Counted from the stretch's first letter, positions 25,701-38,841 are shown. The stretch: 55,352 nt of DNA from Nostoc sp. NMS8 (GCF_017115045.1 NZ_JABXKK010000031.1:1-55352), one strand, 5' to 3'. Numbers and translations: made by a program. Notes: generated by a model not told the origin, from the sequence alone.

Positions 25701-28700
25701 GGTGGATCAGCTAAATTCCTTTGCATCGGAAGTTACCAGGGTTGCCCGTGAGGTGGGAACGGAAGGTAAATTGGGTGTACAAGCTTACGTCAGAGGAGTA
25801 GCTGGGACTTGGAAAGATTTAACAGACAACGTTAACTCGATGGCGGGGAACCTTACCGGACAAGTTCGCAACATCGCGGAAGTTACGAAAGCGGTAGCAA
25901 ATGGCGACCTTTCTAAGAAAATTACTGTTGATGCCAGAGGCGAAATTTTAGACTTGAAGAACACCACCAACACGATGGTAGATCAACTCAGTTCCTTTGC
26001 ATCGGAAGTAACGCGGGTGGCGCGAGAAGTGGGAACTGAAGGAAAGTTGGGCGGACAAGCGCAAGTCCAAGGTGTGGCGGGGACTTGGAAAGATTTAACT
26101 GATAACGTGAACTCAATGGCGGGGAACCTCACAGCACAAGTGCGCGGTATTGCCAGAGTTGTCACCGCAGTTGCTAACGGTGACTTGAAACGAAAACTGA
26201 TGTTAGATGCCAAGGGAGAAATTGAAACCTTGGCAGAAACAATCAACGAGATGATTGATACTCTGGCGACATTTGCCAATCAAGTAACCACAGTGGCGCG
26301 AGAAGTGGGAATTGAAGGGAAGTTAGGCGGACAAGCGAGAGTACCTGGTGCGGCTGGAACTTGGAAAGATTTGACAGATAATGTCAATGAACTTGCTGCT
26401 ACACTGACAACTCAGTTGCGAGCGATCGCAGAAGTTGCTACAGCTGTAACTAAAGGTGATTTAACTCGTTCAATTGCCGTCGAAGCACTAGGGGAAGTAG
26501 CAATCCTCAAAGATAATATCAACCAGATGATTGCCAACCTGCGAGAGACAACGCAGAAAAATACTGAACAAGATTGGTTGAAAACTAACTTAGCCAAGTT
26601 TACCCGAATGCTCCAAGGTCAGCGAGACTTGGAAACCGTATCTAAACTAATTCTCTCAGAATTAGCGCCCTTGGTAGGAGCGCAACACGGCGTATTCTTC
26701 CTGATGGAGTCTGTTGAACATACACCGTATTTGAAACTAATCAGTAGCTACGCTTACCGCGAACGCAGACATCTAGCTAACCGCTTCCAATTGGGTGAAG
26801 GTTTGGTGGGACAATGCGCCTTAGAAAAAGAGCGAATACTGCTGACGGAAGTACCGAACGATTATGTCAAAATTTCCTCTGGTTTAGGAGAAGCCACGCC
26901 TCTGAATGCCGTGGTGTTACCTGTACTTTTTGAAGGACAGGTGACAGCAGTCATTGAATTAGCATCTTTCCGCCGCTTTAGCGAAATTCATCTGACATTC
27001 TTCGACCAGCTTACCGAAAGTATTGCGATCGTTCTCAATACGATCGCCGCATCGATGCGAACTGAAGAATTACTCAAACAATCACAATCTTTAGCTGAAG
27101 AACTCCAAACCCAGCAAAGCGAACTCCGCGAAACCAACAAACGCTTAGAACAACAAGCCCAATCACTCAAAACCTCTGAAGATTTACTCAAAGGACAGCA
27201 AGAGGAACTCCAACAAACCAACGCCGAATTAGAAGAAAAGGCAGAGTTGTTGGCGATGCAAAAGAAAGAAGTCGAGCGCAAAAATCGGGAAATTGAACAA
27301 GCAAGACTATCTTTAGAAGACAAGGCTGAACAACTCGCCCTTTCCTCAAAATACAAATCAGAATTTCTCGCCAACATGTCCCATGAACTGCGGACACCGT
27401 TAAACAGCTTGTTGATTTTAGCGAAATTGTTGACAGATAACATCGATCGCAACCTCACCCCCAAGCAAGTCGAATACAGCCGAACAATTTATTCAGCCGG
27501 TAATGATTTGTTGACGTTAATCAATGACATTCTGGATCTCGCTAAAATTGAATCTGGAACGATGTCCATTGACATGATCCCAATGCCATTGGCAGAGTTG
27601 GGTGATGTGATTGAGCGCACCTTCCGGCAAATTGCTGAAAACAAAGGACTTGCCTTTACAATTGAATTCACTCCCGAATTGCCAAACGCCATCTATTCAG
27701 ATGTCAAACGCTTACAACAGGTGTTGAAAAATCTCCTCTCCAACGCTTTTAAATTTACAGAGCAAGGAGAGGTACGCTTACGGATTGCGGTGGCGAAGCT
27801 AGGGTGGAGTCTCGGCCACGAAACCTTAAATACTGCCCAGCTTGTGATTGCCTTCTCAGTCAGCGATACAGGCATTGGCATTGCCCCCGAAAAACAGAAA
27901 GTGATTTTTGAAGCATTCCAACAAGCCGATGGCTCTACCATTCGTAGATACGGCGGCACCGGATTAGGCTTATCAATTAGCCGCGAAATCGCCCGTCTCT
28001 TCGGCGGCGAAATTAAACTCATCAGTCAGCCCGGTGAAGGTAGCACCTTTACATTCTACTTACCACAATTTAGTGCTGTTAACGATAGCGGGGCGTTGAG
28101 CCAGTTCCGAGTGCAGAGTCCTGAGTCTAGATCGACACTTCTCACTCCTTACTCCCCACTCCTCACTCCCCACTCAGCACTGATTAATGACGATCGCACC
28201 ACCATTGAAAGAGGCGATCGCGTGTTATTAATTGTCGAAGATGACGTTAATTTTGCGCGTATCCTTCTAGATATGGCGCAACAGCAAGGATTCAAGGTGA
28301 TAGCTGCCCAAACTGGCAGTACAGGTTTGATGCTAGCGCAGCAATTTCTACCTTCAGCCATTTTGCTAGATATCCGGTTGCCAGAAATGGATGGTTGGAC
28401 AGTATTGGATCGTCTAAAACATGACCCAAATACCCGCCACATCCCCGTACATATCATGACAGTTGAAGAAGGGAGACAACGCGGTTTACAACTAGGTGCG
28501 ATCGCATATCTGCAAAAACCCTTAACCAGCGAGACAATATCCGAGGCGTTGAGCAAAATTAAAGGTTTTGTTGAACGCCAAGTGAAAAATTTGTTAGTAG
28601 TCGAAGACGATGACACTCAACGGCTGAGTATTGTTGAGTTAATTGGCAACAGCGATGTTTCAACTACTGCTGTCGCTAATGGTACAGCAGCTCTAGAAGC

Positions 28701-29388
28701 GATTCGCACCCAGCATTTTGATTGCCTCGTCCTCGATTTAGGACTACCCGACATGACCGGCTTTGAATTGATTGAGCAAATAAAGCTTTTACCTCACGGC
28801 AAAACTTTACCAATTATTGTCTACACAGGTAGAGAAATTAGCAAAGCTCAAGAAACAGAACTCAGACGAATTGCCGAAACAATTATTATTAAAGATGTGC
28901 GATCGCCCGAACGTCTCCTCGATGAAACTGCATTATTTTTACACCGAGTCCAAGCAAATTTACCAGCACCCAAGCGCCAAATTCTTGAACAACTGCATTC
29001 ACAAGACTACTTACTCACTGGCAAAAAAGCGCTAATTGTAGACGACGATATGCGGAATATCTTCGCTCTTACCAGTATGTTGGAGCGTTATCAAATCCAG
29101 GTTGTATATGCTGAAAACGGCAGAGAGGGAATTGCCTTGTTACAAAATACACCGGATATTGATGTGGTGTTGATGGATGTGATGATGCCAGAAATGGATG
29201 GTTACGAAACAACACGCGTAATCCGCCAAAACGAGCAATTTAAATCTTTGCCGATTATTGCACTGACCGCTAAAGCCATGCAAGGCGATCGCGAGAAGTG
29301 TATTGAAGCCGGTGCATCAGACTACATTACTAAACCTGTAGATACCGAACAATTGCTGTCGCTGTTGCGTGTTTGGCTATATCGTTAA
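22771..29388 (+). CDS. Giant poly-HAMP hybrid histidine kinase with three receiver domains
   Basis: A 2205-residue soluble sensor kinase with no membrane segment. Residues 1 to about 1255 are a chain of HAMP pairs. Each 92-residue unit holds one canonical HAMP ([16 protein letters not shown] ... TMVDQL) and one divergent HAMP ([15 protein letters not shown] ... GTWKDLTD). Then come a GAF domain (about 1280-1426), a coiled coil (1430-1525), HisKA with His1538 ([10 protein letters not shown]), HATPase ([22 protein letters not shown]), and three receivers at about 1814-1930 ([11 protein letters not shown]), 1939-2055 ([10 protein letters not shown]) and 2086-2203 ([11 protein letters not shown]). 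The chain resembles the HAMP repeat of fungal group III (Nik1-type) osmosensing kinases. A repeat-derived linker precedes the first receiver. The last 12 bases overlap the convergent kinase gene. Confidence 0.92.
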   Translation: MATEQLTRDSDNLDLNQLLRTLNAVKHGDFSARMPIDHTGVAGKIADTLNDIIDKNQQMATELQRIGNVVGKEGKIADRASLGDVRGSWSDCVTSVNTLITDLVQPTAETTRVIRSVANGDLSQTIATEIDGRPLQGEFLQTANIVNTMVERLGSFASEVTRVAREVGTEGKLGVQAEVQGVAGTWKDLTDNVNLMAGNLTGQVRNIAEVATAIANGDLSKKITVNVKGEILELKNTVNTMVDQLNSFASEVTRVAREVGTEGKLGVQAEVKGVAGTWKDLTDNVNLMAGNLTAQVRNIAEVTTAVANGDLSKKITVDVKGEILELKNTVNIMVDQLNSFASEVTRVAREVGAEGKLGGQAEVRGVAGTWKDLTDSVNFMAGSLTAQVRNIAEVTTAVANGDLSKKITVDVKGEILELKNTINTMVDQLNSFASEVTRVAREVGTEGKLGVQAQVQGVAGTWKDLTDNVNLMAGNLTGQVRNIAEVATAIANGDLSKKITVDVRGEIFELKNTINIMVDQLSSFASEVTRVAREVGSEGKLGVQADVRGVAGTWKDLTDSVNFMAGSLTAQVRNIAEVTTAVATGDLSKKITVDVKGEILELKNTINTMVDQLNSFASEVTRVAREVGSEGKLGVQAEVRGVAGTWKDLTDSVNFMAGSLTAQVRNIAEVTTAVATGDLSKKITVDVKGEILELKNTINTMVDQLSSFASEVTRVAREVGTEGKLGVQAEVKDVAGTWKDLTDSVNFMAGSLTAQVRNIAEVTTAIANGDLSKKITVAVKGEILELKNTINIMVDQLNSFASEVTRVAREVGSEGKLGVQADVRGVAGTWKDLTDSVNFMAGSLTAQVRNIAAVTTAVANGDLSKKISVDVKGEILELKNTVNTMVDQLNSFASEVTRVAREVGTEGKLGVQAEVKGVAGTWKDLTDSVNFMAGSLTAQVRNIAEVTTAVANGDLSKKITVDVKGEIQELKNTINTMVDQLNSFASEVTRVAREVGTEGKLGVQAYVRGVAGTWKDLTDNVNSMAGNLTGQVRNIAEVTKAVANGDLSKKITVDARGEILDLKNTTNTMVDQLSSFASEVTRVAREVGTEGKLGGQAQVQGVAGTWKDLTDNVNSMAGNLTAQVRGIARVVTAVANGDLKRKLMLDAKGEIETLAETINEMIDTLATFANQVTTVAREVGIEGKLGGQARVPGAAGTWKDLTDNVNELAATLTTQLRAIAEVATAVTKGDLTRSIAVEALGEVAILKDNINQMIANLRETTQKNTEQDWLKTNLAKFTRMLQGQRDLETVSKLILSELAPLVGAQHGVFFLMESVEHTPYLKLISSYAYRERRHLANRFQLGEGLVGQCALEKERILLTEVPNDYVKISSGLGEATPLNAVVLPVLFEGQVTAVIELASFRRFSEIHLTFFDQLTESIAIVLNTIAASMRTEELLKQSQSLAEELQTQQSELRETNKRLEQQAQSLKTSEDLLKGQQEELQQTNAELEEKAELLAMQKKEVERKNREIEQARLSLEDKAEQLALSSKYKSEFLANMSHELRTPLNSLLILAKLLTDNIDRNLTPKQVEYSRTIYSAGNDLLTLINDILDLAKIESGTMSIDMIPMPLAELGDVIERTFRQIAENKGLAFTIEFTPELPNAIYSDVKRLQQVLKNLLSNAFKFTEQGEVRLRIAVAKLGWSLGHETLNTAQLVIAFSVSDTGIGIAPEKQKVIFEAFQQADGSTIRRYGGTGLGLSISREIARLFGGEIKLISQPGEGSTFTFYLPQFSAVNDSGALSQFRVQSPESRSTLLTPYSPLLTPHSALINDDRTTIERGDRVLLIVEDDVNFARILLDMAQQQGFKVIAAQTGSTGLMLAQQFLPSAILLDIRLPEMDGWTVLDRLKHDPNTRHIPVHIMTVEEGRQRGLQLGAIAYLQKPLTSETISEALSKIKGFVERQVKNLLVVEDDDTQRLSIVELIGNSDVSTTAVANGTAALEAIRTQHFDCLVLDLGLPDMTGFELIEQIKLLPHGKTLPIIVYTGREISKAQETELRRIAETIIIKDVRSPERLLDETALFLHRVQANLPAPKRQILEQLHSQDYLLTGKKALIVDDDMRNIFALTSMLERYQIQVVYAENGREGIALLQNTPDIDVVLMDVMMPEMDGYETTRVIRQNEQFKSLPIIALTAKAMQGDREKCIEAGASDYITKPVDTEQLLSLLRVWLYR
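23380..26415 (+). repeat. Exact-period tandem array, 11 units of 276 bp, inside the HAMP kinase gene
   Basis: The motif VRNIAEV recurs at 23380 and then every 276 bp. The equivalent VRGIARV starts at 26140 and LRAIAEV at 26416, exactly 10 and 11 periods later, with no indel. The first ten units are nearly identical in protein; the eleventh is diverged. Variant positions (for example TEGKLGV or [16 protein letters not shown] or DSVNFMAGS) recur in mixed combinations, as expected from unequal crossing-over or gene conversion. Confidence 0.95.
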
Positions 29389-32300
29389 TGACGCGATCGC
29401 CCTCACCAATTTCTCTGGATCTACAGGCTTAGAGATATGCTGCTGAAATCCCGCAGCGATCGCTTGTTGCTGATCTATCTCACCAGCATAAGCAGTTAAA
29501 GCGATCGCGGGAATTGTCCCGCCTTGCTCTGGTTCCAAACTCCTGATCTGTCGCATCAGCATATAGCCATCCATTTCTGGCATCCCAATATCGCTGACGA
29601 TCAGATTTGGCTGGGATTGACTTAATGCTGTTAAAGCCGCAATGGCTGAGGCGGCAACGGTAACAGTTGCACCATATTGCTCCAGCATGAAGGGCAAAAA
29701 TTCTCGCATATCTGCGTCATCATCCACCACCAGAATCTTTAAGCCAGACAAAGGCAAAGATTGAGCCGCCACCAGTGAAGAGTTATCTTCTACATCCCTA
29801 ATTTCTTTGTTTTTATCCTGTAAATATGGAAATCTGACGGTGAAAGTTGCTCCTTTACCTTCGCCCAGACTTTCTGCTTGCACAGTTCCCCCGTGAAGTT
29901 CTACGAGATGACGGACGATCGCTAATCCTAAACCTAAGCCGCCAAATTTGCGAGTTGTGGCACCATCTGCTTGACGAAAATAATCAAAGACGAATGGTAA
30001 GAACTCAGGTTCAATTCCCTTCCCTGTATCAGTTATGCAGATTTGTACTTGTAAGCCAACTTGCTCTAATTTAATTTTTACCTGTCCACCGATGGGAGTA
30101 AACTTAATGGCATTAGAAAGAATATTCCAAATGACTTGTTGTAATCGATTGGCATCACCTAAAACTTCTCCGATACCAGATTTAAAAATTGTCTGAATCT
30201 GCATAGATTTAGCCTCTGCCGATAAACGCACTGTCTCGATCGCAGCTTCAATGACTGATATCAAATTAATCCGGTCGAAGTTGAGATTAAGTTTACCCTG
30301 AAGGATGCGGGAAACATCCAGCAAATCTTCAATTAATTGAGTTTGTAACTTGGCATTGCGCTCAATAGTTTCTAGGGCGCGATCGCTGGTTGCTTGGTCA
30401 AGTTTGCGACTCCGCATCAGTTTTGCCCAACCCAGAATCGGGTTGAGTGGTGTTCTCAATTCATGAGACAGCACAGCTAAAAATTCATCTTTGACGCGAT
30501 TTGCGCTTTCAGCAGCGCTTCTTGCCGTTAGTTCGGCTTCGTAGAGATGGGCGCGAGCGATCGCCTGGGCGCATTGTTGAGCAACAGCCAAGAGAAATGC
30601 TTGATCTTCTCCACTAAGTTGTTGAGGCTGGGCAAATCCCAAACTTATACCGCCAACTGCCCAACCTTCTACCATCAATGGAATAGAAATCCAGGCATTA
30701 AAATCATATTGGGCATAAAATTCTGCTAAATGTGGGTAATGAGCTACCCGATTTTCTGTTGTTTGTGCCCAAATAGGTTTCCCAGTCCGCACCGCTTCTG
30801 CTAAGGGAGAGGGTGAATCGATGGCAAAAATACGCCAAGTATTCACCAAATCCTGGTTATAGCCAACTGCACGTACAATTTCCAGTTCCGTTTTACTTTC
30901 ATTCACCAAAGCAACAAGGGCAGAACTAGCTCCCAATGCAGCCATGCTCTGCTCTACAATCACATCAGAGACTTGGGCTGGTGTCAAAGATTCTGAAAGG
31001 GCAGCCGTGATCGATTGGAGACGGGCAATGCGCTCTAATGCTCTTTCTGCCGTTCTTTGTGCTTGCTGCGCTTCTTGATAAAGGCGGGCATTATCGATCG
31101 CGATCGCCGCTCGATGGGCAATATCTTCCGCTAATGACAAGTCAGTTGTGTTGTAACGACGCTCTGATTCAGCAGTAAAAAAGGAAATTGCCCCAAAAAC
31201 TTTTTCACGTGCCATTAACGGCACCATTATACATGACTTTAAACCGATTTCACGTATAATCCTTAGATGTTCTGCATCTGGGATGCCTTTTACTAATAGT
31301 GCATCTGAGATTTCAGTTACCATTTCAGGAATTCCTGTACGCAGCACCTTAGGCACACCTCCAGGTTCATCCAATTTTCTTGGATAACGCTGATGAAGTT
31401 CCCAGCCGAGTATAACTTTCTCTGGATCTCGGTGAGCAACTGCTACCCGATTAATAAATTGGTTGTCTTCCAGCAGATCAACGCTACACCAATCAGCAAA
31501 GAAAGGCACAACCAGATTTGCCACGCTTGCTAGCGTACTTTCGTAATCAAGGGAAGAAGCGAGGGTTGCACTGACTTGAGCTAAAAACCCGGCTCGTTGT
31601 TGATCGGCCTCTGCTTCCAGTAGAGCGGTTTGCTCTTTAATCAGTTGGATTCGTTCGGCTTCCGATTGTTTCCGATTGGTGATATCAAGCACAACACCAC
31701 TCATGTGTGTGGCTTTACCAGCTTCGTTGAAAAAGACTTTTCCCCGACAGGCTGCGTAGCGGATACTGCCGTCATCCCAAATAATTCGATATTCTAAATT
31801 ATGCTCCACACCTTCGTTAATAGCTCGACTCAACGATTGAGCCAGCAATCCGCGATCGCTTGGATGCAGACGAGCTAAAATTGCTTCAGAAGTGCCAGCA
31901 AAGGTTTCCGGTGTTAACCCAAATAGTTGATAAATTTGCTCATCCCAATCAAAGCGATCGCTGCTAATATCCCAACTCCAAACACCGATTTTGGCAGATT
32001 TCAACGCCAAATTGAGTTGTGCTTTGCTGTCTTCTAAACCTTGATAAAGACGAGCATTTTCTAGAGAAATAGCAATTTGAACTGTCAATATTTCTAACAC
32101 ATAAAGTTTTTCCTGTGTAAAAGCACTGGAGATCAGATTATTTTCTAAATATAAAATACCAAGTAATTTTGCCTGCCGGGCGATCGGCAAACAAAGTACA
32201 GATTTAGGTTGTTTTTGAATTACATACTCATCCTTAGAAAACAAATTATGCTCAGTAGCATTTTGCAAAATCACTGTTTCTTGAGTTCGCTGAACGTAAT

Positions 32301-35300
32301 TCAGTATTGATTGCGGAATAACCTGAGAAATTTCACCCTCTAATATAGGTCGAGAAACATTGAGCTTTTCTGCTTGGCGATTAACCTTAGCTTCTACTTC
32401 AATCACCAGATTTTGTTCATGTTCAAGCAACAAATAACCGATTTCTGCTCCTGCTTGCTCGATCGCGATTTGCATTAATGTCTTCAACAACCGTGAAAAA
32501 ACAATCTCACTACTTATAATTTGAGAGGCTTTAACTACTGACAAAAAATCCAACTGCTCACCTGTGGTGATAAACGTGCCATTAGAGACAAGCTGTTGTT
32601 GTGGCAATAGCTGAGGATAGGATTCTTCGAGGTGCTTGACTTTGGGAAATGCCTCCCAGCGCACGTAAGCATTTTTAGCTGCTTCCAAATAAGTTTTGCC
32701 AATTAATTCAAACTCTCGCTCCAAGTAGAACTTAGCCGCTAGCTCATTAGCCAGGGCTTCATATTGCCCAAATCCCTGCTCACGGGCTGAAGCAATTGAT
32801 TGCTCATACAGGCGCATTGCTTCCAAATCTCGACCTTCAAGCCGAGCTATTTCAGCAGCTACTAATTGAGACTTGTGTAAAAAGTTGGCAGAGCAGTGGT
32901 TAGCCCAATATTGCAATTGTTGCTGATGGAATTCTAAAGTTTGCAAAAACTGTTCTTGCTCTTGATTGGATACTGTTGAATAAAGAGCCGTTAGAGTCAG
33001 TGAGTAATATAAAATGTAATCTGTTTCAATTGGTAACGCCAGTGTTGTAACTGGAAATTTAGATAATTCTAAGGCAGATTTAAATGCTTCTGTATATTGT
33101 CGATATGTAAAAAAGATAATTAATTTGATAATGTGATAAAAAATAATCCCACTGACGAAACCTGCATCTGTAATTACAGATAAAGCGTGTAATTCATCAA
33201 AACCATCATTACTTAGAGTTAGTTTGTGATGAGTAAGTCCGCGCAGATTCATCAGAAGCATCTGCTGTAATCTGATTGTCTGATAAACAGCTTCATGTTT
33301 CGACTGACGGGCAAATGTAGTGTATTTCTCTAGAGATTTGTATGTATCTCCAAGTGGATATCCTAACTGGATAATTTGCCACGAGCCTTGATAGCCGTTG
33401 TAATTTGCCATCGTTATATCACCTGCTTCCACACAACCGATAAATCCCCGCTCTAAAAAGGGAATATCGCTGGCAATATGGTTACACCAAACGTTAATAT
33501 GACTTCCATGAATGTGTAAAACAACTCCTCTAAGTTTCAAGTCATGAAACTTTTCATTCAATTGAATGCTCATCTGAGAAAATGCATAACCTGTGGGAAT
33601 ATCATGGAAGATGGAAACTAACAACATGGCGTACATACTGTAAGCAAAACAGGAATCTTCCGTATTACCAAACTTGAGGGAGTAATTAACAGCTTGAAGT
33701 ACAACTAAGGGAAAGAGATTGGGTCTACCTAGATAAGTAGGTGGGCCCAAAGTGGTCAATAAACTAATCAGTGTCTTAATATTTGGATCTTGGATTACCG
33801 GAGCATTAATTAAATCAGAGATTTGTCTATTACCTAAATTTATTAATACCTGATTTTTTTCAATTTCGATTCCACCTTCCACTTCCTCATTTGTATCAGG
33901 GAATATCACCCCAAAAAGTTTTAAAGCTTCTAATCCTAATATCAGTGCCTCTTCATATCTACCTGCAACTTGATAAAGTCTGATTTGCAGCATATAAATA
34001 TTAGATTTATCTAGATGAGATTTTGCTTTCAGCAATAAGAGATCAAATAATTCTTCCGCTTGCTCTAAATTTCCGGTTAAGAATTCACACTCAGCTTGTT
34101 CTCTAAACAAAATAAATGTTTGTTCGTATTGTTCAAACCAGGTATTTTCAGCCAAAAGATTCATAGCAACGCTAAAAAATCTTTTTGCAGGAGTATAGGC
34201 TGTAGAAGCTTTTGCCTTTTTACCAGCGATTAAATTCAATCGCACCAGTTCATTTTTTTCTGTTTGTTCAATAATTAGATTCACTGCGAGATTGAGTTGA
34301 TTGACTAAATCAAAAATTTGCTCGCCTACTTGTTCAGGATTAGCATTTCTCAGTAAAAGTTGCCCAATTTTCAGGTGAACAGCCGACTTTGATTCATCGG
34401 CAATTAAGGCATAAGCAGCTTGTTGAACTCGGTCATGGTAGAAACGATAGTTTTTATGAACACTTTCATCTGACTCAATAGCAATAATTAATCCTCTTAA
34501 AATTGCTTCAACAAGTGCATTTGCTGTTTCTGTAATAGACTGTTCCCCAACAAGTGCCAAAACTTCTAAATCAAAACGATTCCCGATGCAGGAGGCTAAT
34601 TTAAGCACCTGTTGAGTTGCAGGTGGCAGTTTTTGCATCCGCCTAATCATCAGACTGACAATATTATCTGTAATCCCTTGGGCTTCAATCTCAGCTAGAT
34701 TCCATTGCCACCCCCCTTTTACCCCCATCTGTCCCCCCTTACCAAGGGAGTCAAAATTCAGCAAATTTTCTTGATGCAATGTTTTGAGAAACTCGTTAAC
34801 AAAGAAAGGATTACCATCAGTTTTTTGGGTAATCAATTGAGCCAGAGGTTCTACTTGTTCTGCTGAACTATGTAAGGTATCGGCAATCAACTGATTGACA
34901 TAGACAAGATTTAACGGTGTCAGCAGAATTTCGGTCGTTCTTGCTCCATACTGCCGAACCTTATCTATCATCAAATTAAAGGGATGCACAACATCTACTT
35001 CGTTATCTCGATACGCCAAAATGAAGCAGAGATACTGGATAGTAGAGCCAGTAATAATAGTTTCAATTAAATTTAAAGTAGCGGTGTCTGCCCACTGCAT
35101 ATCATCTAAAAAAACAGTGAGGGGATGTTCTTTTTTAGCAAAGACGCTGATAAAATTCTGAAACACCAAGTTGAATCGATTTTGAGATTCAGCCGGTCCC
35201 AACTCTGGGATAGCAGACTGTTCTCCAACAATTAGTTCAACTTCTGGAATTACATCTGTGATTAGCTTACCATTGTTCCCTAAAGCTGCTTTTATTTCCT

Positions 35301-36477
35301 GTTTCCAGGTAGAAAGTTTATCTTCTGGTTCAGTTAAAATTTGTCGAGCAAGTGTTTTAAAAGCTTGCACAATCGTGGAATAAGGAATGTCTCGTTTGTA
35401 TTGATCAAACTTGCCAGAGATAAAAACCCCACGTTCTCTAACAATGGGTTTGTGAATCTCCTTCACCAGAGAAGATTTACCAACGCCAGCATAGCCAGAA
35501 ACTAATACGAGTTCTGGTTTTCCTTGGCTCACAACTCGCTCAAATGCTTGCAAAAGCTTGGAAATCTCTGGTTCTCGCCCATACAATTTTTGGGGAATTT
35601 GAAAGCGTTCTGAGATATCTTGCTGACCTAAAACAAAGGATTTAATTTCTCCGGTTGTCTCTAATTGCTTCAAACACTTTTCTAGATCAAATTGCAAACC
35701 TAAAGCGCTCTGATATCTCTGTTCTGCAACCTTCGACAGCAATTTCATGGTAATCTCACAGAGTATTTGAGGAATATCAGAGTTCAGTTTATTTGGATTT
35801 AACGGAGATTTAGCAATATGACAATGCACCCACTCTAAGGGGTCTTTACCTTGAAATGGTAGCTGACCTGTGAGCATTTCATAAAAGGTGACTCCCAGCG
35901 AATACAAATCGCTGCGATGGTCAATCCCTCGATTCATTCGCCCGGTTTGCTCAGGTGATAAATAAGGTAAACTGCCCTCAATGCGACTGGAACTGCTAAC
36001 TATTTGCTGTTGGTAGGGAATGAAAGCAGCAATTCCAAAATCGGCAATTTTTACCTGATTAGTTTTGAGGTTAATTAAAATATTTTGCGGCTTAATATCC
36101 TTGTGGACAATCTTATGAGTGTGGATTTGGGCGAGTTTACTGGTGATTTCAATGGCAATCTTCAGAAACGGCACAGGTTGTTGAAATTGGTCTAGAAATT
36201 GGTCGAGCGATCGCGCCTGAAAATCCTCCATAATTAAATAAGGGATTCCCTGATGCATCTCTAAGGCGTAGGCTTTGACTGCTGCTGTGGTATTTAACCT
36301 TTGTGCTATCGCATACTCATGTTTGAGTTGTTCAATATTATTGGGTGTACACTGTTCTGGACGTAGCCCTTTGATAATTACCGGACACTGGTCTTCAACC
36401 TTAATTCCACGATATATGACTGCTTTTACCCCTGCTTTTAACAAAGTGACAATTTTAAATCCGGGTAATGCAATCAT
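29377..36477 (-). CDS. Ser/Thr kinase - AAA ATPase - GAF/PAS - hybrid histidine kinase fusion
   Basis: A 2366-residue signalling protein. In order: a Ser/Thr kinase-like domain (1-270; [12 protein letters not shown], with HKD replacing HRD, ADFG, and [11 protein letters not shown]); an AAA/predictor ATPase (about 298-560; Walker [10 protein letters not shown] near 330, Walker [11 protein letters not shown]); a long helical, TPR-like region (560-1320); GAF (1326-1478); PAS with PAC (1490-1600; [26 protein letters not shown]); two GAFs (about 1633-1797 and 1822-1976); HisKA with His2005 ([11 protein letters not shown]); HATPase ([20 protein letters not shown]); and a C-terminal receiver (2246-2364; [11 protein letters not shown]). 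This architecture is typical of large cyanobacterial multi-sensor kinases. The start ATG has GGAG upstream. A repeat-derived linker lies at 34709-34751. Confidence 0.92.
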   Translation of the reverse strand: MIALPGFKIVTLLKAGVKAVIYRGIKVEDQCPVIIKGLRPEQCTPNNIEQLKHEYAIAQRLNTTAAVKAYALEMHQGIPYLIMEDFQARSLDQFLDQFQQPVPFLKIAIEITSKLAQIHTHKIVHKDIKPQNILINLKTNQVKIADFGIAAFIPYQQQIVSSSSRIEGSLPYLSPEQTGRMNRGIDHRSDLYSLGVTFYEMLTGQLPFQGKDPLEWVHCHIAKSPLNPNKLNSDIPQILCEITMKLLSKVAEQRYQSALGLQFDLEKCLKQLETTGEIKSFVLGQQDISERFQIPQKLYGREPEISKLLQAFERVVSQGKPELVLVSGYAGVGKSSLVKEIHKPIVRERGVFISGKFDQYKRDIPYSTIVQAFKTLARQILTEPEDKLSTWKQEIKAALGNNGKLITDVIPEVELIVGEQSAIPELGPAESQNRFNLVFQNFISVFAKKEHPLTVFLDDMQWADTATLNLIETIITGSTIQYLCFILAYRDNEVDVVHPFNLMIDKVRQYGARTTEILLTPLNLVYVNQLIADTLHSSAEQVEPLAQLITQKTDGNPFFVNEFLKTLHQENLLNFDSLGKGGQMGVKGGWQWNLAEIEAQGITDNIVSLMIRRMQKLPPATQQVLKLASCIGNRFDLEVLALVGEQSITETANALVEAILRGLIIAIESDESVHKNYRFYHDRVQQAAYALIADESKSAVHLKIGQLLLRNANPEQVGEQIFDLVNQLNLAVNLIIEQTEKNELVRLNLIAGKKAKASTAYTPAKRFFSVAMNLLAENTWFEQYEQTFILFREQAECEFLTGNLEQAEELFDLLLLKAKSHLDKSNIYMLQIRLYQVAGRYEEALILGLEALKLFGVIFPDTNEEVEGGIEIEKNQVLINLGNRQISDLINAPVIQDPNIKTLISLLTTLGPPTYLGRPNLFPLVVLQAVNYSLKFGNTEDSCFAYSMYAMLLVSIFHDIPTGYAFSQMSIQLNEKFHDLKLRGVVLHIHGSHINVWCNHIASDIPFLERGFIGCVEAGDITMANYNGYQGSWQIIQLGYPLGDTYKSLEKYTTFARQSKHEAVYQTIRLQQMLLMNLRGLTHHKLTLSNDGFDELHALSVITDAGFVSGIIFYHIIKLIIFFTYRQYTEAFKSALELSKFPVTTLALPIETDYILYYSLTLTALYSTVSNQEQEQFLQTLEFHQQQLQYWANHCSANFLHKSQLVAAEIARLEGRDLEAMRLYEQSIASAREQGFGQYEALANELAAKFYLEREFELIGKTYLEAAKNAYVRWEAFPKVKHLEESYPQLLPQQQLVSNGTFITTGEQLDFLSVVKASQIISSEIVFSRLLKTLMQIAIEQAGAEIGYLLLEHEQNLVIEVEAKVNRQAEKLNVSRPILEGEISQVIPQSILNYVQRTQETVILQNATEHNLFSKDEYVIQKQPKSVLCLPIARQAKLLGILYLENNLISSAFTQEKLYVLEILTVQIAISLENARLYQGLEDSKAQLNLALKSAKIGVWSWDISSDRFDWDEQIYQLFGLTPETFAGTSEAILARLHPSDRGLLAQSLSRAINEGVEHNLEYRIIWDDGSIRYAACRGKVFFNEAGKATHMSGVVLDITNRKQSEAERIQLIKEQTALLEAEADQQRAGFLAQVSATLASSLDYESTLASVANLVVPFFADWCSVDLLEDNQFINRVAVAHRDPEKVILGWELHQRYPRKLDEPGGVPKVLRTGIPEMVTEISDALLVKGIPDAEHLRIIREIGLKSCIMVPLMAREKVFGAISFFTAESERRYNTTDLSLAEDIAHRAAIAIDNARLYQEAQQAQRTAERALERIARLQSITAALSESLTPAQVSDVIVEQSMAALGASSALVALVNESKTELEIVRAVGYNQDLVNTWRIFAIDSPSPLAEAVRTGKPIWAQTTENRVAHYPHLAEFYAQYDFNAWISIPLMVEGWAVGGISLGFAQPQQLSGEDQAFLLAVAQQCAQAIARAHLYEAELTARSAAESANRVKDEFLAVLSHELRTPLNPILGWAKLMRSRKLDQATSDRALETIERNAKLQTQLIEDLLDVSRILQGKLNLNFDRINLISVIEAAIETVRLSAEAKSMQIQTIFKSGIGEVLGDANRLQQVIWNILSNAIKFTPIGGQVKIKLEQVGLQVQICITDTGKGIEPEFLPFVFDYFRQADGATTRKFGGLGLGLAIVRHLVELHGGTVQAESLGEGKGATFTVRFPYLQDKNKEIRDVEDNSSLVAAQSLPLSGLKILVVDDDADMREFLPFMLEQYGATVTVAASAIAALTALSQSQPNLIVSDIGMPEMDGYMLMRQIRSLEPEQGGTIPAIALTAYAGEIDQQQAIAAGFQQHISKPVDPEKLVRAIASLTI

Positions 36478-36661
36478 GATGCCAAATACTCCAGCCGTGT
36501 TTCTTCAGGGATAATCCGAGCCTAATTGTATTTTAGATATATTTCCTGGGGCAGATGAAATTTAGATAATATCCGATGCGGATAATCACTTCTGCTGACT
36601 CTACAGACAAAAATAAGCTACCATTCAAGCAGAGTAAGCATTTCCCGCTCATAAACTCCCC

Positions 36662-37402
36662 ATGTTTGATAACCTGCAAACCCAAATTTACCAACTAGAA
36701 CAATTTGCTAACAGCCTCGTTTCTAACCAACTGACACACCTTAGCGTAGTAAGCGTTGGCATCATCTTTGCAGCTGGCTTGCTCACCAGTCTCACACCCT
36801 GTATGCTTTCCATGCTGCCAATTACCATTGCTTACATCGGCGGTTATGAAGCCAAAAGCCGCTTGCAAGCTGCTGCCCAATCAACTTGGTTTGCTCTAGG
36901 TTTAGCAACTACATTGGCAGGGCTAGGAATTCTAGCAGGTTTAGTTGGAAAAGTCTACGGTCAAGTGGGAATTGGTTTGCCGATTATCGTCAGCATTATT
37001 GCCATTCTCATGGGGCTGAACTTATTAGAAGCACTGCCTATACAATTTCCATCCTTGAATGAAACCAATTGGATTTCGCCAGATTTGCCAACAGGATTGC
37101 GTTCCTATTTGCTAGGACTGACTTTCGGCTTAGTGGCATCCCCTTGTAGCACCCCTGTTTTAGCGAGCCTGTTAAGTTGGATTGCTAGTACACAAGACTT
37201 AATTTTAGGCGCTATTTTGCTACTGTCTTACACAGCAGGTTATGTAGCACCGTTAATTTTGGCGGGTACTTTTACAGCTTCAATTAAAAAATTACTAGAA
37301 TTGCGTCGCTGGTCTGGTTGGATTAACCCAGTTAGTGGGGCACTATTGGTAGGATTCGGTGTATTTTCCTTAATTTCTCGGATTCCCCTCGGCAGTCTTT
37401 AA
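36662..37402 (+). CDS. ccdA: Cytochrome c biogenesis protein CcdA
   Basis: A 246-residue membrane protein of the CcdA/DsbD-transmembrane family, which carries reducing power across the thylakoid or plasma membrane to keep apocytochrome c thiols reduced. Six hydrophobic segments are visible. The redox cysteines lie in SLTPCMLSMLPI (about residue 45) and VASPCSTPVLASL (about residue 162), in the usual two positions. It is followed 30 bp later by ccs1, its partner in System II assembly, and the two form an operon. Confidence 0.92.
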   Translation: MFDNLQTQIYQLEQFANSLVSNQLTHLSVVSVGIIFAAGLLTSLTPCMLSMLPITIAYIGGYEAKSRLQAAAQSTWFALGLATTLAGLGILAGLVGKVYGQVGIGLPIIVSIIAILMGLNLLEALPIQFPSLNETNWISPDLPTGLRSYLLGLTFGLVASPCSTPVLASLLSWIASTQDLILGAILLLSYTAGYVAPLILAGTFTASIKKLLELRRWSGWINPVSGALLVGFGVFSLISRIPLGSL

Positions 37403-37432
37403 TATCAATACATTTGTTAGATTTTACACATA

Positions 37433-38830
37433 ATGACTTTAGAAGATTCAACTGCAAAAGAATTAAAATGGTGGGCAATACCTGGGCAGTTCTTACGGCA
37501 AGAGCTTTTGCCTGTACTGACTAACTTACGATTAGCGATCGCACTACTGCTATTGATTGCAATCTTTAGCTCCACTGGTACTGTGATTGAGCAAGGTCAG
37601 TCTCCCGCATTTTACCAAGCCAATTACCCAGAACATCCAGCTTTATTTGGTTTCTTAACTTGGAAGGTAATTCAAGTAGTTGGATTAGACCACGTATATC
37701 GTACCTGGTGGTTTCTATCATTACTCATCTTATTTGGCACTAGCTTAACTGCTTGTTCATTTACCCGGCAGTTACCAGCCTTAAAAGCTGCCCAGCGCTG
37801 GAAATATTACGAAGAACCACGACAATTTCAAAAATTAGCTTTAAGTGCAGAACTAGATACTGGTTCGCTAGATTCCTTAAACCAAATATTACAGAAACAC
37901 CGCTATAAAATTTTTCAAGATCAAGAAAAAGCAAATCTCCTTTACGCCCGCAAGGGAATAGTCGGACGCATTGGCCCAATTATTGTTCATATTGGCATCG
38001 TCGCTATTTTGCTAGGGGGAATTTGGGGGGCGATGACTGGATTTCTCGCTCAAGAAATGGTTGCTAGTGGCGATACATTTCAAGTGACAAATATTGTCGA
38101 TGCTGGCCCAATAGCTGCAAAAATCTCGAAAGATTGGTCTGTGCGAGTCAATCGTTTTTGGATTGATTACACTCCATCTGGTGGCATCGATCAATTTTAT
38201 TCTGATCTGTCTGTCTTGAATAATCAGGGAAAGGAAATTGACCACAAGAAGATTTTTGTCAACGAACCTCTGCGCTATCATGGCATAACTTTTTATCAAA
38301 CTGATTGGGGAATTGCAGGCGTTCGCGTCCAATTTAACAACAGCCCTGTTTTTCAGCTACCGATGGCGCAATTGAACACCAACGGTAACGGGCGCATTTG
38401 GGGAACCTGGGTACCAACTAAACCGGATTTGAGTCAAGGTGTTTCCCTGTTAGCGAAAGACTTGCAAGGGATGGTATTAATTTATGATGCCACCGGCAAA
38501 CTTGTTGATACAGTCCGCGCTGGGATGTACACCGAAATAAATGGTGTGAAGCTGAAAATTTTGGATGTCATTGGTAGCACAGGCTTACAAATTAAAGCCG
38601 ATCCAGGCATACCAATTGTTTACACAGGGTTTGGTTTGCTCATGCTGGGTGTGGTGATGAGTTACTTTTCTCACTCGCAAATCTGGGCATTGCAAAAAGG
38701 CGATCGCTTGTATATTGGTGGCAAAACTAATCGTGCCCAAGTTGCTTTTGAACAAGAGGTTTTAGAGATTTTAGATCGGCTGAGTTCACAGCCAAAAGGT
38801 GAAGAGAAAGAGGCGGCGATTGAAGTTTAA
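37433..38830 (+). CDS. ccs1: Cytochrome c biogenesis protein Ccs1 (ResB family)
   Basis: A 465-residue ResB/Ccs1 protein, one half of the System II heme-lyase complex that attaches heme to apocytochromes c on the lumenal side. Hydrophobic segments occur near 30-50 ([20 protein letters not shown]), 85-105, 185-205 ([19 protein letters not shown]) and 405-425. The large soluble domain lies between the third and fourth. Typical motifs are [14 protein letters not shown] and [11 protein letters not shown]. The partner CcsA is not in the window. It is the second gene of an operon with ccdA, and the stop codon sits right at the edge of a long inverted repeat. Confidence 0.92.
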   Translation: MTLEDSTAKELKWWAIPGQFLRQELLPVLTNLRLAIALLLLIAIFSSTGTVIEQGQSPAFYQANYPEHPALFGFLTWKVIQVVGLDHVYRTWWFLSLLILFGTSLTACSFTRQLPALKAAQRWKYYEEPRQFQKLALSAELDTGSLDSLNQILQKHRYKIFQDQEKANLLYARKGIVGRIGPIIVHIGIVAILLGGIWGAMTGFLAQEMVASGDTFQVTNIVDAGPIAAKISKDWSVRVNRFWIDYTPSGGIDQFYSDLSVLNNQGKEIDHKKIFVNEPLRYHGITFYQTDWGIAGVRVQFNNSPVFQLPMAQLNTNGNGRIWGTWVPTKPDLSQGVSLLAKDLQGMVLIYDATGKLVDTVRAGMYTEINGVKLKILDVIGSTGLQIKADPGIPIVYTGFGLLMLGVVMSYFSHSQIWALQKGDRLYIGGKTNRAQVAFEQEVLEILDRLSSQPKGEEKEAAIEV

Positions 38831-38841
38831 ACGCAAAGAGG

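Noticed and set aside
23499..26279. A ladder of minus-strand ORFs with near-identical sequences ([16 protein letters not shown] and similar)
   Set aside because: They repeat every 276 bp and are the antisense shadow of the HAMP array, not a family of small genes.
23380..26415. The 276-bp tandem array as a possible CRISPR or satellite
   Set aside because: It has no spacers, the period is a multiple of three, and the reading frame encodes alternating HAMP domains.
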